A stretch of 64,000 nucleotides of DNA from Actinobacillus indolicus. GTDB lineage: Bacteria; Pseudomonadota; Gammaproteobacteria; Enterobacterales; Pasteurellaceae. The notes under the pieces are model-generated. The model was not told the origin of the DNA. It worked only from the letters and a program-made list of their open reading frames with translations, and made no database searches. The position numbers were made by a program, and so were the translations under genes. The DNA is taken from positions 119,246 through 183,245 of the forward strand of contig NZ_CABFKH010000004.1 in assembly GCF_901764975.1 (NCBI RefSeq). The letters are read 5' to 3'. Shown here piece after piece: positions 49,912 to 58,461 of the stretch; the stretch's first letter is position 1, and each line of letters starts with the position of its first letter.

Positions 49912-50978
49912 TGTTTCCGTCCTAATTTTGTACCGTATAAACGGGGTTGAGTATAGTGGTCGATTAACGGCACACAGATGTTTGCCAACAAGACCGCAAA
50001 CGCCACGCCGTCAGGATAATTGCCATAATAACGGATTAAATAAACCAACAAACCGACCAACGCCCCGAAAATCAGTTTGCCTTTTGGCGTAATTGAAGCG
50101 GTGACAGGATCGGTTGCAATAAAGAACGCCCCGAACATCATCGCCCCACTAAATAACTGAGCTTGAGCCGTCCAGCGAGCCATTTCCGACACAAAATCTG
50201 TCGCAAAGCTCAATACAGCAAAAGTCCCTAACATTGCCATAGGAATTTGCCAATGAATAATTCGCTTATAAATCAATAACAAACCGCCAAGCAAAAAGGC
50301 TAAATTCACTTGCCCCCAACCGCCGATCAGCACATCAGCAAAGAGTTTCTCTAACTGAATACCTAAGGTCACATTATCTTTAATGCTATTCATCGCCTGT
50401 TTTGAGCCGTCTAACACTGTCGCAGACGACACGCCATCGACACTTTGAATAAGTTGATGAACACTAAAACCGTCCGTGGTGACATTCGCAAAAATCAGCG
50501 AAAAACTATCCGCTAACGTTGGCGGTTCGTTCAACAACGCCAACGGTGGCAACCATGCCGTCATCTGCACAGGGAATGAAACCAACAACAACGCATAGCC
50601 AATCATCGCAGGGTTAAATAAATTCTGCCCCAAACCGCCATAAACGTGCTTTGCCAGCAACAACGCCACGATCACGCCAATCACAATCACCCAATAAGGT
50701 GCATAGGGCGGAATAGCCATCGCCAAAATCAATGCGGTCAAAATCCCCGACAAATCCGCCAAATAGAAAGCGGTCGCTTTACCACGCAATTTTGCAACGG
50801 CAATTTCAATCACCACCGCCAAGCCAATCGCCAAAATCGCCTGAATTAACACCCCATAACCAAAGAAATACCACTGCACAACCAACGCAGGCAACATCGC
50901 CCCAATCACCCACAGCATAAAATTTGCCGTCAGGTTGTTGGAGTGTGTATGGGGGGAACTGATCATTTTAAACATCAA
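49908..50978 (-). CDS. rnfD: RnfD/RsxD membrane flavoprotein subunit
   Basis: 356 residues, about nine membrane segments. [10 protein letters not shown] at the N-terminus, [18 protein letters not shown], and the covalent-FMN motif [10 protein letters not shown] (Thr about 188) are present; the late [10 protein letters not shown] is characteristic. Between rnfC and rnfD there is an unrelated TRIC-family gene on the same strand, 27 bases upstream of rnfD. Confidence 0.94.
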   Translation of the reverse strand: MMFKMISSPHTHSNNLTANFMLWVIGAMLPALVVQWYFFGYGVLIQAILAIGLAVVIEIAVAKLRGKATAFYLADLSGILTALILAMAIPPYAPYWVIVIGVIVALLLAKHVYGGLGQNLFNPAMIGYALLLVSFPVQMTAWLPPLALLNEPPTLADSFSLIFANVTTDGFSVHQLIQSVDGVSSATVLDGSKQAMNSIKDNVTLGIQLEKLFADVLIGGWGQVNLAFLLGGLLLIYKRIIHWQIPMAMLGTFAVLSFATDFVSEMARWTAQAQLFSGAMMFGAFFIATDPVTASITPKGKLIFGALVGLLVYLIRYYGNYPDGVAFAVLLANICVPLIDHYTQPRLYGTKLGRKQ

Positions 50979-51005
50979 ATGTTTCCTTTATATCGTCTAA
51001 ATTTG

Positions 51006-51638
51006 CTAAATCTTCGGCAAATGCATATTAAATTTAATTGTGAGCATTCGGATTGCAATTACCGTCGTTACCGTTGCCACATCAATCCAATTACTTTCAA
51101 ACCCAGCATCACGGAACAAAATAAAAATAATACCGCCGACAAGACTTGCGGTTACATACACTTCTTTTTGTAAAATAATCGGCACTTCGTTGCGTAAAAT
51201 ATCCCGAATAAGCCCACCAAAACAGCCTGTCACGCCACCTAAGGCAACACAAATTAACGGGTGCAAGCCAAAATCCAGCCCTTTTTGCACACCAATTACG
51301 GTAAATACGCCCAAGCCAATCGCATCAAAAATCAACAAGCCTTTTTTCCAATAATCACGGTCGATCTGATTTTTCAAAATCGCCACAATCACCACCGCCA
51401 CCGAAATCATCAACACATAAATCGGCTGTTTCATCCAAAACACAGGGGTACTGCCAATCATCACATCACGCAAAGTTCCACCGCCAACGCCTGTCACAAA
51501 AGCTAACACAAACATACCAAAAATATCCATCTTGTGCTGACGAGCCGCAATCGCCCCTGAAATAGCAAAAACAATAGTACCAATCAAGTCTTGAATAAAC
51601 AAAAACGACCACGGAAATGGGGGGAATAATTCGTTCAT
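51006..51638 (-). CDS. TRIC-family (UPF0126, YicG/YadS-like) membrane protein
   Basis: 210 residues, seven membrane segments, two repeats each with a Gly-rich motif: FAISGAIAARQHKMDIFGMFVLAFVTGVGGGTLRDVMIG and the matching IGLGVFTVIGVQKG...GGVTGCFGGLIRDILRNE. The family is related to trimeric intracellular cation channels; some bacterial members transport glycine. The gene is inside the rnf operon, 17 bases after rnfC and 27 bases before rnfD, on the same strand. It has no known role in Rnf. RnfC has no matching loss of sequence, so it looks like an insertion between genes. Confidence 0.88.
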   Translation of the reverse strand: MNELFPPFPWSFLFIQDLIGTIVFAISGAIAARQHKMDIFGMFVLAFVTGVGGGTLRDVMIGSTPVFWMKQPIYVLMISVAVVIVAILKNQIDRDYWKKGLLIFDAIGLGVFTVIGVQKGLDFGLHPLICVALGGVTGCFGGLIRDILRNEVPIILQKEVYVTASLVGGIIFILFRDAGFESNWIDVATVTTVIAIRMLTIKFNMHLPKI

Positions 51639-51655
51639 TTGTGTTCCTTTTATGA

Positions 51656-53887
51656 TTATAGATTTTGTTGTTGAGCCTCTTTTTTCGCCTTCGCCCTTGC
51701 AATCGCTGCTGCAACTGCCGCTTTGCGTGGTTCTTCTGCAACTTCAGTTTTTGCAACATTTTCATCGGAAACCACCGCTTGTTGTGCTTCTTTTTTCGCT
51801 TTTGCTCTGGCTAAGGCTGCCGCAACTGCCGCTTTTTTTGGATCTTCTGCAACTTTGGATTCTGCAGAATTTTCGTCAGACGTCACCGCTTGTTGTACTT
51901 CTTTCTTCGCCTTTGCTCTTGCAATCGCTGCTGCAACTGCTGCTTTTCTCGGATCTTCTGCGACTTCAGTTTTTGCACCATTTTCATCGGAAATCACCGC
52001 TTGTTGTGCTTCTTTCTTCGCTTTTACTCTGGCTAAGGCTGCTGCAACTGCCGCTTTTCTTGGGTCTTCTGCAACTTCAGTTTTTGCAACATTTTCATCA
52101 GAAACCGCCGCTTGTTGTGCTTCTTTCTTCGCTTTTGCTCTGGCTAAGGCTGCTGCAACTGCCGCTTTGCGTGGATCGTTTCCCTCGCCCGCTTGCGGGA
52201 GAGGGACAGACTCGAGCGACGCAATGTCGCGAGAATCAGGGAGAGGGCTAACTTCCGCCTGTTTCGCCAAGCGTCTTGCCTTACGTTGTGCCATCAATTC
52301 GCTGTTATCTGGCTCACCGTTGGCTTTGGTTTGAACAGGGGTAGCCGTTTCTGCTTTTTTCGCTTTCAAGCGTTCAAGTGCCGCTTTAACTGGGTCTTCA
52401 CCTTGACTATTTGCTACTTCTTCACGGCGTTTTTCTGCAGCTTGTTGAATACGTGCCGTGCGAGCTTCTTTCTCTTTATTTAAACGCGCTTCACGCGCTT
52501 CAAAACGGATCTTCGCTTCTTCTGCCTGTTTCGCTTTTTGATCAACTTCTTGGATCTTGGCTTTTTCTTGGCGGAAATATTGGATCAGCGGAATATAACT
52601 CGGGCAAACATAGGCACACACACCGCATTCTATACAAGCATCTAAATGGTATTCCTTTGATTTATCATGATCTTCCGCACGGGCAAACCAATAAAGTTGT
52701 TGCGGTAACAAACCCACAGGGCAAGCATCAGAACAGCTTGAACAGCGAATACAGCTCCGCTCTGGTTCTGGCGGTGCATATTCAAAGTGATCAGGGGCGA
52801 TAATACAGTTTGCCGTTTTAGTGATCGGTGATTGTAGTGACGGCAGAATAAAGCCCATCATCGGCCCGCCCAAAAAGACAGGGAAACGTTCGTCTGCTTG
52901 ATAATCCACCTGTTCAAGCAAATGCAAAATCGGCGTACCGAGCCTTGCCCACACATTACCTTTGTTACGAATTTTATCACCCGTCAGCGTCACCACTCGC
53001 TCAATTAACGGCTCATCATCCATTACCGCACGTTTTACGGCAAAGGCTGTGCCGACATTGTGCATCACAATACCCATCTCGATAGTCCGTTTGCCTTGCG
53101 GAATTTCTAGCCCTGTCAGCACTTGCACCAACTGATCGCTTGCTCCCGACGGATATTTAGTCGGGATCACTCGTACGCTAATATCATTTGCACCTTTTAA
53201 CGCCTTTTCTACCGCTTGTATCGCTTTCGGTTTGTTGTCTTCAATGGCGATCACCACTTCTTCAGGGCGAAGCACATAGCGTAAAATCCGCACACCTTCG
53301 ATCATCTCATCAGCATAATCTTGCATTAAACGATCATCACAAGTGATATAAGGTTCGCACTCTGCACCGTTAATAATCAATAACTTACAGCGTTTATCGG
53401 CAAAATGTAATTTATGTGATGTCGGGAATACCGCACTGCCTAAGCCTGCGATCCCGGCTTGATAAACTTTTTGAATAATCTGATCGCTTGTTAGGCTTAA
53501 AAAATCATCAATCGGCTGACGTTCGATCCACTTATCTTCGCCGTCCGTTTCAATCACAATGGTTAATTCGGGTAAGCCCGATGGGTGTGACGAAACGTGG
53601 GGCTGAATAGCGACCACTTTTCCCGAAGTTGGGCTGTGAACAGGCAGTTGGCGATAGTTATCCCCTTTCGTCAAGACTTGCCCTTTCAGCACCAAATCCC
53701 CTTGCTGAACAATCACGTCCCCTGCCGTTCCCGAATGTTGCAATACGGGAACATAGAAAAATTTCGGCAGATGTAACGACCGGATCGGCTTTTGGTTCGA
53801 CTGCTTTTTCATTTCAGGCGGGTGAATACCACCGGGGAAATCCCATAATTTCCCTTCACGAATACGGCTTAATACATCAGCTTGCAT
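51656..53887 (-). CDS. rnfC: RnfC/RsxC iron-sulfur flavoprotein subunit with expanded repeat tail
   Basis: NADH-binding subunit of the Rnf complex, about 743 residues from ATG 53887 (strong SD GGGGGAAG). It overlaps rnfB by 11 bases. N-terminal [19 protein letters not shown], then the flavin/NADH-binding domain, then two 4Fe-4S motifs [12 protein letters not shown] and [12 protein letters not shown] (about 375-425). The tail (about 450-743) is Ala/Lys/Glu-rich and coiled. It holds five copies of a 37-residue unit beginning [20 protein letters not shown], plus an in-frame palindromic element coding for [19 protein letters not shown] (52185-52246). A long tail is known in the family; the insert is unusual. 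Confidence 0.93.
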   Translation of the reverse strand: MQADVLSRIREGKLWDFPGGIHPPEMKKQSNQKPIRSLHLPKFFYVPVLQHSGTAGDVIVQQGDLVLKGQVLTKGDNYRQLPVHSPTSGKVVAIQPHVSSHPSGLPELTIVIETDGEDKWIERQPIDDFLSLTSDQIIQKVYQAGIAGLGSAVFPTSHKLHFADKRCKLLIINGAECEPYITCDDRLMQDYADEMIEGVRILRYVLRPEEVVIAIEDNKPKAIQAVEKALKGANDISVRVIPTKYPSGASDQLVQVLTGLEIPQGKRTIEMGIVMHNVGTAFAVKRAVMDDEPLIERVVTLTGDKIRNKGNVWARLGTPILHLLEQVDYQADERFPVFLGGPMMGFILPSLQSPITKTANCIIAPDHFEYAPPEPERSCIRCSSCSDACPVGLLPQQLYWFARAEDHDKSKEYHLDACIECGVCAYVCPSYIPLIQYFRQEKAKIQEVDQKAKQAEEAKIRFEAREARLNKEKEARTARIQQAAEKRREEVANSQGEDPVKAALERLKAKKAETATPVQTKANGEPDNSELMAQRKARRLAKQAEVSPLPDSRDIASLESVPLPQAGEGNDPRKAAVAAALARAKAKKEAQQAAVSDENVAKTEVAEDPRKAAVAAALARVKAKKEAQQAVISDENGAKTEVAEDPRKAAVAAAIARAKAKKEVQQAVTSDENSAESKVAEDPKKAAVAAALARAKAKKEAQQAVVSDENVAKTEVAEEPRKAAVAAAIARAKAKKEAQQQNL
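51660..52175 (-). repeat. 111-bp tandem repeats in the rnfC tail
   Basis: Five copies of a 111-bp unit (37 codons), about 80-95 percent alike by eye. The copy boundary GGxTCTTCTGC recurs at 51729, 51840, 51951, 52062 and again in altered form near 52173. Each copy codes for [19 protein letters not shown] followed by [12 protein letters not shown]. Confidence 0.9.
52185..52246 (-). repeat. Palindromic repeat element inserted in frame within rnfC
   Basis: On the coding strand the element reads CCCTCTCCCTGATTCTCGCG..., with two hairpins: CGAC(attgc)GTCG and CCCTCtCCCGC-aa-GCGGGcGAGGG. Base composition (GC-rich, C/G runs) is unlike the surrounding A/T-rich rnfC tail. It adds about 20 codons ([19 protein letters not shown]) without breaking the frame. 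The CCCTCTCCC...GGGAGAGGG style is that of interspersed REP-like repeats that normally lie between genes. Confidence 0.7.
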
Positions 53888-54485
53888 TACTTCCCCCAAC
53901 CACAATTTTCTTTTCAACTTCAGTGGTATTCACAATCGGGATCACCAAATTCGCATCAAATTTCCAGTTCCAGTTTTGTGTCGTTTGTTTCACTTTTATC
54001 ATTTCAATACAATCAGTCGGGCAAGGGGCAACACAGAGTTCACACCCTGTACAAAAATCGGCAATCACCGTGTGCATCGCTTTGTTTGTTCCGATAATCG
54101 CATCAACAGGGCAAGCGGCGATACATTTGGTACAGCCGATACATAGCTCTTCGTGAATATACGCCACCTTTGCCACAGGCTCTTCGCCTGATGTTTCAGG
54201 CACATCAACCCCAAGCAATTCAGCGATTTTCACCACTGTCGCTTGCCCACCTGGGATACATTTCGTAATTTCATCGCCGTTCGCCACCGCTTCCGCATAA
54301 GGCTTACAACCAGGGTAGCCACATTGTCCACATTGACTTTGTGGCAACAAGGCATCGATCTGCTCAACAATCGGATCGGCTTCAACTTTCAACTTAACCG
54401 ACGAATAGCCCAACATCGCCCCAAAAATCAAGGCTACCACCGCAATAGCAAGTAAAATATAGAGAATAATGGAATGATCGAACAT
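53877..54485 (-). CDS. rnfB: RnfB/RsxB iron-sulfur subunit
   Basis: 202 residues: N-terminal membrane helix (about 5-26), the 4Fe-4S motif [15 protein letters not shown] (about 52-66, Fe-S domain), then two ferredoxin motifs [12 protein letters not shown] and [12 protein letters not shown]. Passes electrons from RnfC to the membrane subunits or the reverse. One base of overlap with rnfA, 11 with rnfC. Confidence 0.96.
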   Translation of the reverse strand: MFDHSIILYILLAIAVVALIFGAMLGYSSVKLKVEADPIVEQIDALLPQSQCGQCGYPGCKPYAEAVANGDEITKCIPGGQATVVKIAELLGVDVPETSGEEPVAKVAYIHEELCIGCTKCIAACPVDAIIGTNKAMHTVIADFCTGCELCVAPCPTDCIEMIKVKQTTQNWNWKFDANLVIPIVNTTEVEKKIVVGGSNAS

Positions 54486-55066
54486 TAGATTTTCACCAAA
54501 CCTGTAAAGCCCATAAAGGCTAACGACATCAAGCCTGCGGTAATTAACGCAACGGATGCACCTTGAAAGGCTTTTGGCACATCTGCCGCCACCAACCGCT
54601 CACGCAAAGCAGAAAAAAGCACTAAAACTAATGAAAACCCTGCCGCCGCACCGAAGCCGTAAAGCACCGATTCAACAAGATTATTGGATAAATTCACGTT
54701 CAACAACGCCACCCCTAATACAGCACAGTTGGTGGTAATTAAAGGCAAATAGATGCCGAGTAAGCGATAAAGGGTCGGGCTGGTTTTATGTACGATCATC
54801 TCAGTTAATTGCACAATCACCGCAATCACTAAAATAAAGACCAAGGTACGTAAAAACTGTGCTTCTAATGGTGCCAACAAATAATTTTCTACTAAATACG
54901 CAGAAAGAGAGGCAACGGTTAAAACGAACGTCGTTGCCATACCCATACCGATAGCCGTTTCGACCTTTTTCGACACGCCCATAAACGGACAAAGCCCTAA
55001 GAACTTCACCAGTACGAAGTTATTGATTAACGCCGTACTGATAATTAATAGAATATACTCAACCAT
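54485..55066 (-). CDS. rnfA: RnfA/RsxA membrane subunit
   Basis: 193 residues from [34 protein letters not shown], the same length as E. coli RsxA, with six membrane segments and the second signature [12 protein letters not shown]. First gene of the rnf operon. The start is ATG 55066; a GTG nine bases upstream is possible but less likely. Confidence 0.95.
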   Translation of the reverse strand: MVEYILLIISTALINNFVLVKFLGLCPFMGVSKKVETAIGMGMATTFVLTVASLSAYLVENYLLAPLEAQFLRTLVFILVIAVIVQLTEMIVHKTSPTLYRLLGIYLPLITTNCAVLGVALLNVNLSNNLVESVLYGFGAAAGFSLVLVLFSALRERLVAADVPKAFQGASVALITAGLMSLAFMGFTGLVKI

Positions 55067-55161
55067 TTCACCCACGAATTTATCATCTAGAAACCTAAAA
55101 AATGTCGTGTATTATCGGCTTTTTTGCTGTAATGAACAACCGAATTTCGTTAACATAGGTT

Positions 55162-55194
55162 ACAAGCGGTCGGATTTTCCTAAAAATTTGCAAA
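55162..55194 (+). repeat. DNA uptake signal sequence, complete form
   Basis: ACAAGCGGTCGG followed by TTTTCC and AAATTTGCAAAAA: the full two-part uptake motif of the Actinobacillus/Mannheimia type, with the core and the phased T/A-rich tract. It lies between rnfA and acyP. Other cores in the window include 7023, 7072, 10393, 21306, 22158, 26190, 30512, 33779, 36167, 37371, 38898, 41268, 44868, 47607, 53208 and 62590 (approximate starts). Confidence 0.9.
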
Positions 55195-55213
55195 AAGATA
55201 AGAAGGAAGGCTT

Positions 55214-55489
55214 ATGCAATCTAAACTTTTTTACATTTACGGCTTAGTACAAGGTGTCGGCTTTCGTTTTTTCACTTGGCAAACGGCAAATAAAATCGGT
55301 GTGGTCGGTTCGGTACGAAATTGCAGTGACGGCAGTGTTGAAGTGATTGCACAAGGTACGGAAGAACAAATCACAAAATTGCGTGAATGGTTACAGCACG
55401 GACCACGTTCAGCAAGGGTGGAACGGGTGATTGAGATCAAATATGAAGGAAATAACGTGTTTAATAATTTTGATATTATTCATAACTAA
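55214..55489 (+). CDS. acyP: Acylphosphatase
   Basis: 91 residues. Active-site signature VQGVGFRFFTWQTANKIGVVGSVRNCSDGSVEV (about 13-45), with catalytic Arg19 in GFR and Asn in RNCSDG. Hydrolyses acyl phosphates such as acetyl phosphate or carbamoyl phosphate. Separate from the rnf operon, on the other strand; AGAAGGAAGG precedes the ATG. It meets the XRE gene tail-to-tail. Confidence 0.93.
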   Translation: MQSKLFYIYGLVQGVGFRFFTWQTANKIGVVGSVRNCSDGSVEVIAQGTEEQITKLREWLQHGPRSARVERVIEIKYEGNNVFNNFDIIHN

Positions 55490-55495
55490 TCTGTT

Positions 55496-55834
55496 TTATT
55501 TCGCCACCAATTTTTCTACAAGAACAATAATCGCTTGTTTCTGTTCATCAGATAATTTATTCCATCGCTGATCTAATTCACTCATATTTGAAGCTTCTTT
55601 TTCATCTATACAGTCCAAAAAGAACCAACTAATTGGGGTTTTAAGAAAATTCGCAATCCCTACAAGATGAGCAACATTGATCTTATTTGTTCCTCTTTCA
55701 TAGCGAGAAAGCTGCTGCTGAGAAATACCAATTAACTCAGAAAGCACTTCTGCTGAATATCCATACTCTCTTCGTTTAATCTGTATTCTCTTACCAATCA
55801 TTTTGTCTATTTCTGTCGAAATTAGCTGAACCAT
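55496..55834 (-). CDS. XRE-family helix-turn-helix regulator
   Basis: 112 residues. Helix-turn-helix at about 14-67 (IGKRIQIKRREYGYSAEVLSELIGISQQQLSRYERGTNKINVAHLVGIANFL), then a helical C-terminal part. The pattern is like the short Cro/C1 or SinR-type regulators often found in phage or toxin-antitoxin contexts; no such partner is seen. It is divergent from the secreted-protein genes at 55955-57186 and may control them (inference). Confidence 0.82.
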   Translation of the reverse strand: MVQLISTEIDKMIGKRIQIKRREYGYSAEVLSELIGISQQQLSRYERGTNKINVAHLVGIANFLKTPISWFFLDCIDEKEASNMSELDQRWNKLSDEQKQAIIVLVEKLVAK

Positions 55835-55954
55835 TCTTAACCTAATTTGATATTACTCATCTATGGCTATTTTTTGTGATTTTCACACTTGAATGAACAG
55901 TCTTTGGAGAGTATTATTTATAAAAATTTACTCATCAATGGAAAAGGTTATTTA

Positions 55955-56572
55955 ATGAAACGTTATATTATCTTAGCTACTTGCATTTTAGCTGGTTGTT
56001 CATCAAATTCTACAGAATACCCACAATTTAATACTACCTATTCAAAAAATTACCAACAAAAAGCACTAGAAAAATTTGGTAATGCCGAATTTTCTGGTGA
56101 TGCCAAAAGTATTAATGGATTAGGTTTGATGTATGAAGTTGGATTTGGAGTTCCTCAAAATATCAATAAAGCAAAAGAATTATGGAAAAAAGCAGGTGAT
56201 ATGGGATATGGTTCAGGATACTGTAACTTGGCAAGAACCTACCTAAACGATATTAAGACTTATCGAATTGCATTTGATTACCACCATAAAGCAACATTCA
56301 CAAAAGAAAAAAATCACTGTGGTTTAACTGGGTTAGGTATAGCCTATCTTTATGGCTATGGTGTAAAACCAAACTTAAATACCGCAGAAAATTATTTTCT
56401 TACAGCAATTCAAGCTAAATCGGAAAATGGCGATGATGAATACAATTTAGGCATAATCGCACAACAGAAAGGGCAAAACGCAGAAGCTACAAAATGGTTT
56501 GAGGCTGCAAAACAAAAAGGTTTTGATTCAGTTGATAGCGATGAATGGTTAATTAACACCTTAGGTTTATAA
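55955..56572 (+). CDS. SEL1-repeat lipoprotein
   Basis: 205 residues from ATG 55955; lipobox LAGC in MKRYIILATCILAGCSSNS. Then several SEL1 repeats (SINGLGLMYEVGFGVPQNINKAKELWKKAGDMGYG; LTGLGIAYLYGYGVKPNLNTAENYFLTAIQAKS; EYNLGIIAQQKGQNAEATKWFEAAKQKG). SEL1 proteins are protein-interaction solenoids, often outer-membrane or secreted. The frame is open from 55889, but the lipoprotein signal decides the start. Very AT-rich, like the next two genes; no known function. Confidence 0.8.
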   Translation: MKRYIILATCILAGCSSNSTEYPQFNTTYSKNYQQKALEKFGNAEFSGDAKSINGLGLMYEVGFGVPQNINKAKELWKKAGDMGYGSGYCNLARTYLNDIKTYRIAFDYHHKATFTKEKNHCGLTGLGIAYLYGYGVKPNLNTAENYFLTAIQAKSENGDDEYNLGIIAQQKGQNAEATKWFEAAKQKGFDSVDSDEWLINTLGL

Positions 56573-56582
56573 GGAGCTTTAT

Positions 56583-56951
56583 ATGAAAAAAATACTAATC
56601 GGTGTCTTTTTACTCGCAATTTCTCTTTCATCTCAATCGTCTTTACCCAAAAAATATGTAAAGATAGCGTATTATGATGATGGCGTTGTCTATGGAAATA
56701 TTGAAGATAATTACATAAATAGCCAAGCTTGGATAGTAACAAACTTTTCTAACGGACAATCTAAGATTGAAAGATATCGAGCAAACTGTTCAAACAACAG
56801 CATCAGTTCAAGTAATGTGGTTTTTTATCAAAAACGAGATCTTAAAGGAAAAGTATTAAACCGTTCTAATATAGGAAATTTTGATTCTAAAGTAATTCCT
56901 GATACTGTTGGTGAAGTGATTTTTGAATTTCTCTGCTATGGAATGTACTAA
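56583..56951 (+). CDS. Secreted protein, possibly surface-adhesin E family
   Basis: 122 residues with a signal peptide (about 1-19). Two cysteines near the end of the mature protein (in RANCSN and FLCYGMY), as in the adhesin-E/protein E fold, which also has an edge QAWIVTNF and a late PDTVGEVIFEFLC. I think it is of that family but the similarity is weak. If so it may bind host proteins. Start preceded by AAGGAGC, 10 bases after the SEL1 gene stop. Confidence 0.6.
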   Translation: MKKILIGVFLLAISLSSQSSLPKKYVKIAYYDDGVVYGNIEDNYINSQAWIVTNFSNGQSKIERYRANCSNNSISSSNVVFYQKRDLKGKVLNRSNIGNFDSKVIPDTVGEVIFEFLCYGMY

Positions 56952-56967
56952 TATGAAGAGGTGAAAT

Positions 56968-57186
56968 ATGCTTAGAAAAATATCTATTTTGACTCTATGC
57001 TTTCTTTTATCCTCCCCTAATGTTTATGCCCGAAAAGTCAAATGCTCTGATTTTACAACACAGGCTGAAGCCCAAGCATATATGGAACAAAATGGCGCTT
57101 ACTGGCTAGATAGAGATAAAGATGGGGAAGCTTGTGAATGTTTACCAGGAGGGAGTAAGCATGGTACAAGCAAGTGCAAAAAATAA
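56968..57186 (+). CDS. Small secreted Excalibur-domain protein
   Basis: 72 residues: signal peptide (about 1-21), then one Excalibur calcium-binding domain KCSDFTTQAEAQAYMEQNGAYWLDRDKDGEACECLPGG, with the DxDxDG loop in LDRDKDGEAC (about 47-56) and three cysteines. The domain is found in surface proteins and nuclease-like proteins. GAAGAGGTGAAAT precedes the ATG. Third of the three AT-rich secreted-protein genes. Confidence 0.85.
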   Translation: MLRKISILTLCFLLSSPNVYARKVKCSDFTTQAEAQAYMEQNGAYWLDRDKDGEACECLPGGSKHGTSKCKK

Positions 57187-57198
57187 TTTAAATCTAAG

Positions 57199-57228
57199 TG
57201 CTGATACATAAAATATCAGCACTTATTA
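57199..57228 (+). terminator. Terminator after the Excalibur gene
   Basis: Stem AAGTGCTGATA / TATCAGCACTT with a 7-base loop, followed by ATTATTTT. Confidence 0.8.
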
Positions 57229-57252
57229 TTTTGTAAATAAAAATAGTTCTTA

Positions 57253-57281
57253 TTGACATAAAATAATGAACATCTTAAACT
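57253..57281 (+). promoter_or_regulatory. Promoter of fbpABC
   Basis: TTGACA (57253-57258), a 17-base spacer, and TAAACT (57276-57281). The -35 is perfect. No clear Fur box; the ATAATGAAC between the elements may be a weak half-site. Confidence 0.65.
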
Positions 57282-57345
57282 GTCTGCGTTTTGTAAACGC
57301 TTACTATTTCAGTAGGTTATTATTTTCTCTCTTTGAGGATATTTT

Positions 57346-58368
57346 ATGAAAAAATCACTTTCTTTCCTTGCGTTAGCATTATCATCTGTCATTTCAACTT
57401 CTGCATTAGCATCAAACGAAGTCAATGTTTACTCTTACCGTCAGCCGTACTTAATTGAGCCGATGTTAAAAGACTTTGAAAAACAAACAGGTATCAAAGT
57501 AAACGTGATCTTTGCAGATAAAGGCTTAGTTGAGCGTGTTAAAAAAGAAGGGGAATTAAGCCCTGCTGATGTGCTTTTAACCGTTGATATTAGTCGTGTA
57601 ATGGAAATTGTAAAAGCAGGACTCGCACAAAAAGTTGACTCAAAAACATTAGAAAAAAATATCCCAGCACAATTCCGTGATTCAAACGGTGAATGGTTCG
57701 GTTTAACATCACGTGCACGTGTGATCTATACCTCAAAAGATCGTGTTGGCAAATTACCAGCGGGCTTTGACTACTTAGATTTAGCCAAACCTGAATACAA
57801 AGGCAAAGTATGCGTTCGTTCAGGCAAAAACTCATACAATGTCTCCCTCTTTGCATCAATGATTGAACATTATGGTGTAGAAAAAACCAAAGCGTTCTTA
57901 GAAGGCTTAAAAGCAAATCTTGCACAAAAACCACAAGGTGGCGACCGTGATCAAGTGAAAGCAATCAAAGAAGGTATCTGTGATTACGCTTTAGGAAATA
58001 GCTATTACTATGGTAAAATGCTTGAAGATGAAAAACAAAAATCTTGGGCAGAGTCTGCAATCATTAACTTCCCTGATGGTCAATACGGCACTCACGTAAA
58101 CATCAGTGCAGTAGCGCTTGCTAAACATTCACCAAATAAAGCAAATGCTGTTAAGTTAATTGAGTTTTTAAGTGGTGATAAAGCACAAAGCTTATATGCG
58201 GAACTTAACCATGAATATCCAGTAAAACCTGGGGTTGAGCGTTCTGCATTAGTGAAAGGTTGGGGTGAATACTCTGCCGATGCGATCAAACTTGAAGCGA
58301 TTGCGAAAAACTACGAACAAGCGTTAAAACTTGTTGATGAAGTTAAATTTGACGATTTTGCAAAATAA
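57346..58368 (+). CDS. fbpA: FbpA, periplasmic ferric-iron binding protein
   Basis: 340 residues with signal peptide (1-22, ending ALA before SNEV). Mature start EVNVYSYRQPYLIEPMLKDFEKQTGIKVNVIFA is the signature of the FutA/Mannheimia-type FbpA, which binds iron through several Tyr residues. Candidate Tyr: YSYRQPY at the N-terminus, and GNSYYYGKM at about 222-226. LLTVDISRVMEIVKAGL and YEQALKLVDEVKFDDF (end) also fit. It carries transferrin- or free ferric iron from the outer membrane to FbpB/FbpC. Confidence 0.93.
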   Translation: MKKSLSFLALALSSVISTSALASNEVNVYSYRQPYLIEPMLKDFEKQTGIKVNVIFADKGLVERVKKEGELSPADVLLTVDISRVMEIVKAGLAQKVDSKTLEKNIPAQFRDSNGEWFGLTSRARVIYTSKDRVGKLPAGFDYLDLAKPEYKGKVCVRSGKNSYNVSLFASMIEHYGVEKTKAFLEGLKANLAQKPQGGDRDQVKAIKEGICDYALGNSYYYGKMLEDEKQKSWAESAIINFPDGQYGTHVNISAVALAKHSPNKANAVKLIEFLSGDKAQSLYAELNHEYPVKPGVERSALVKGWGEYSADAIKLEAIAKNYEQALKLVDEVKFDDFAK

Positions 58369-58386
58369 TTTATAAAAAATAGTCAT

Positions 58387-58442
58387 AGGGGCAAATGATA
58401 TTTGCCTCAAATTAACAGGGGCGAAAAGTATTTCGCCCCTAC
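58387..58442. repeat. Two palindromes between fbpA and fbpB
   Basis: Unit A: AGGGGCAAAT / ATTTGCCTC (58387-58408). Unit B: AGGGGCGAAA / TTTCGCCCCT followed by AC (58417-58442), one more member of the GTAGGGGC family. They lie in the 93-base gap between fbpA and fbpB and may lower read-through or stabilise the fbpA mRNA end. Confidence 0.8.
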
Positions 58443-58461
58443 AACGTTTATAGAGATCTCA

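Noticed and set aside
51660..52175. CRISPR-like regular repeats
   Set aside because: Repeats are 111 bp, contiguous, protein-coding and without unique spacers.
51652..52334. Two long plus-strand open frames of about 200 codons opposite the rnfC tail
   Set aside because: They are the complement of the 111-bp repeats; their repetitive Leu/Ala/Phe-rich products have no start signal or family pattern.
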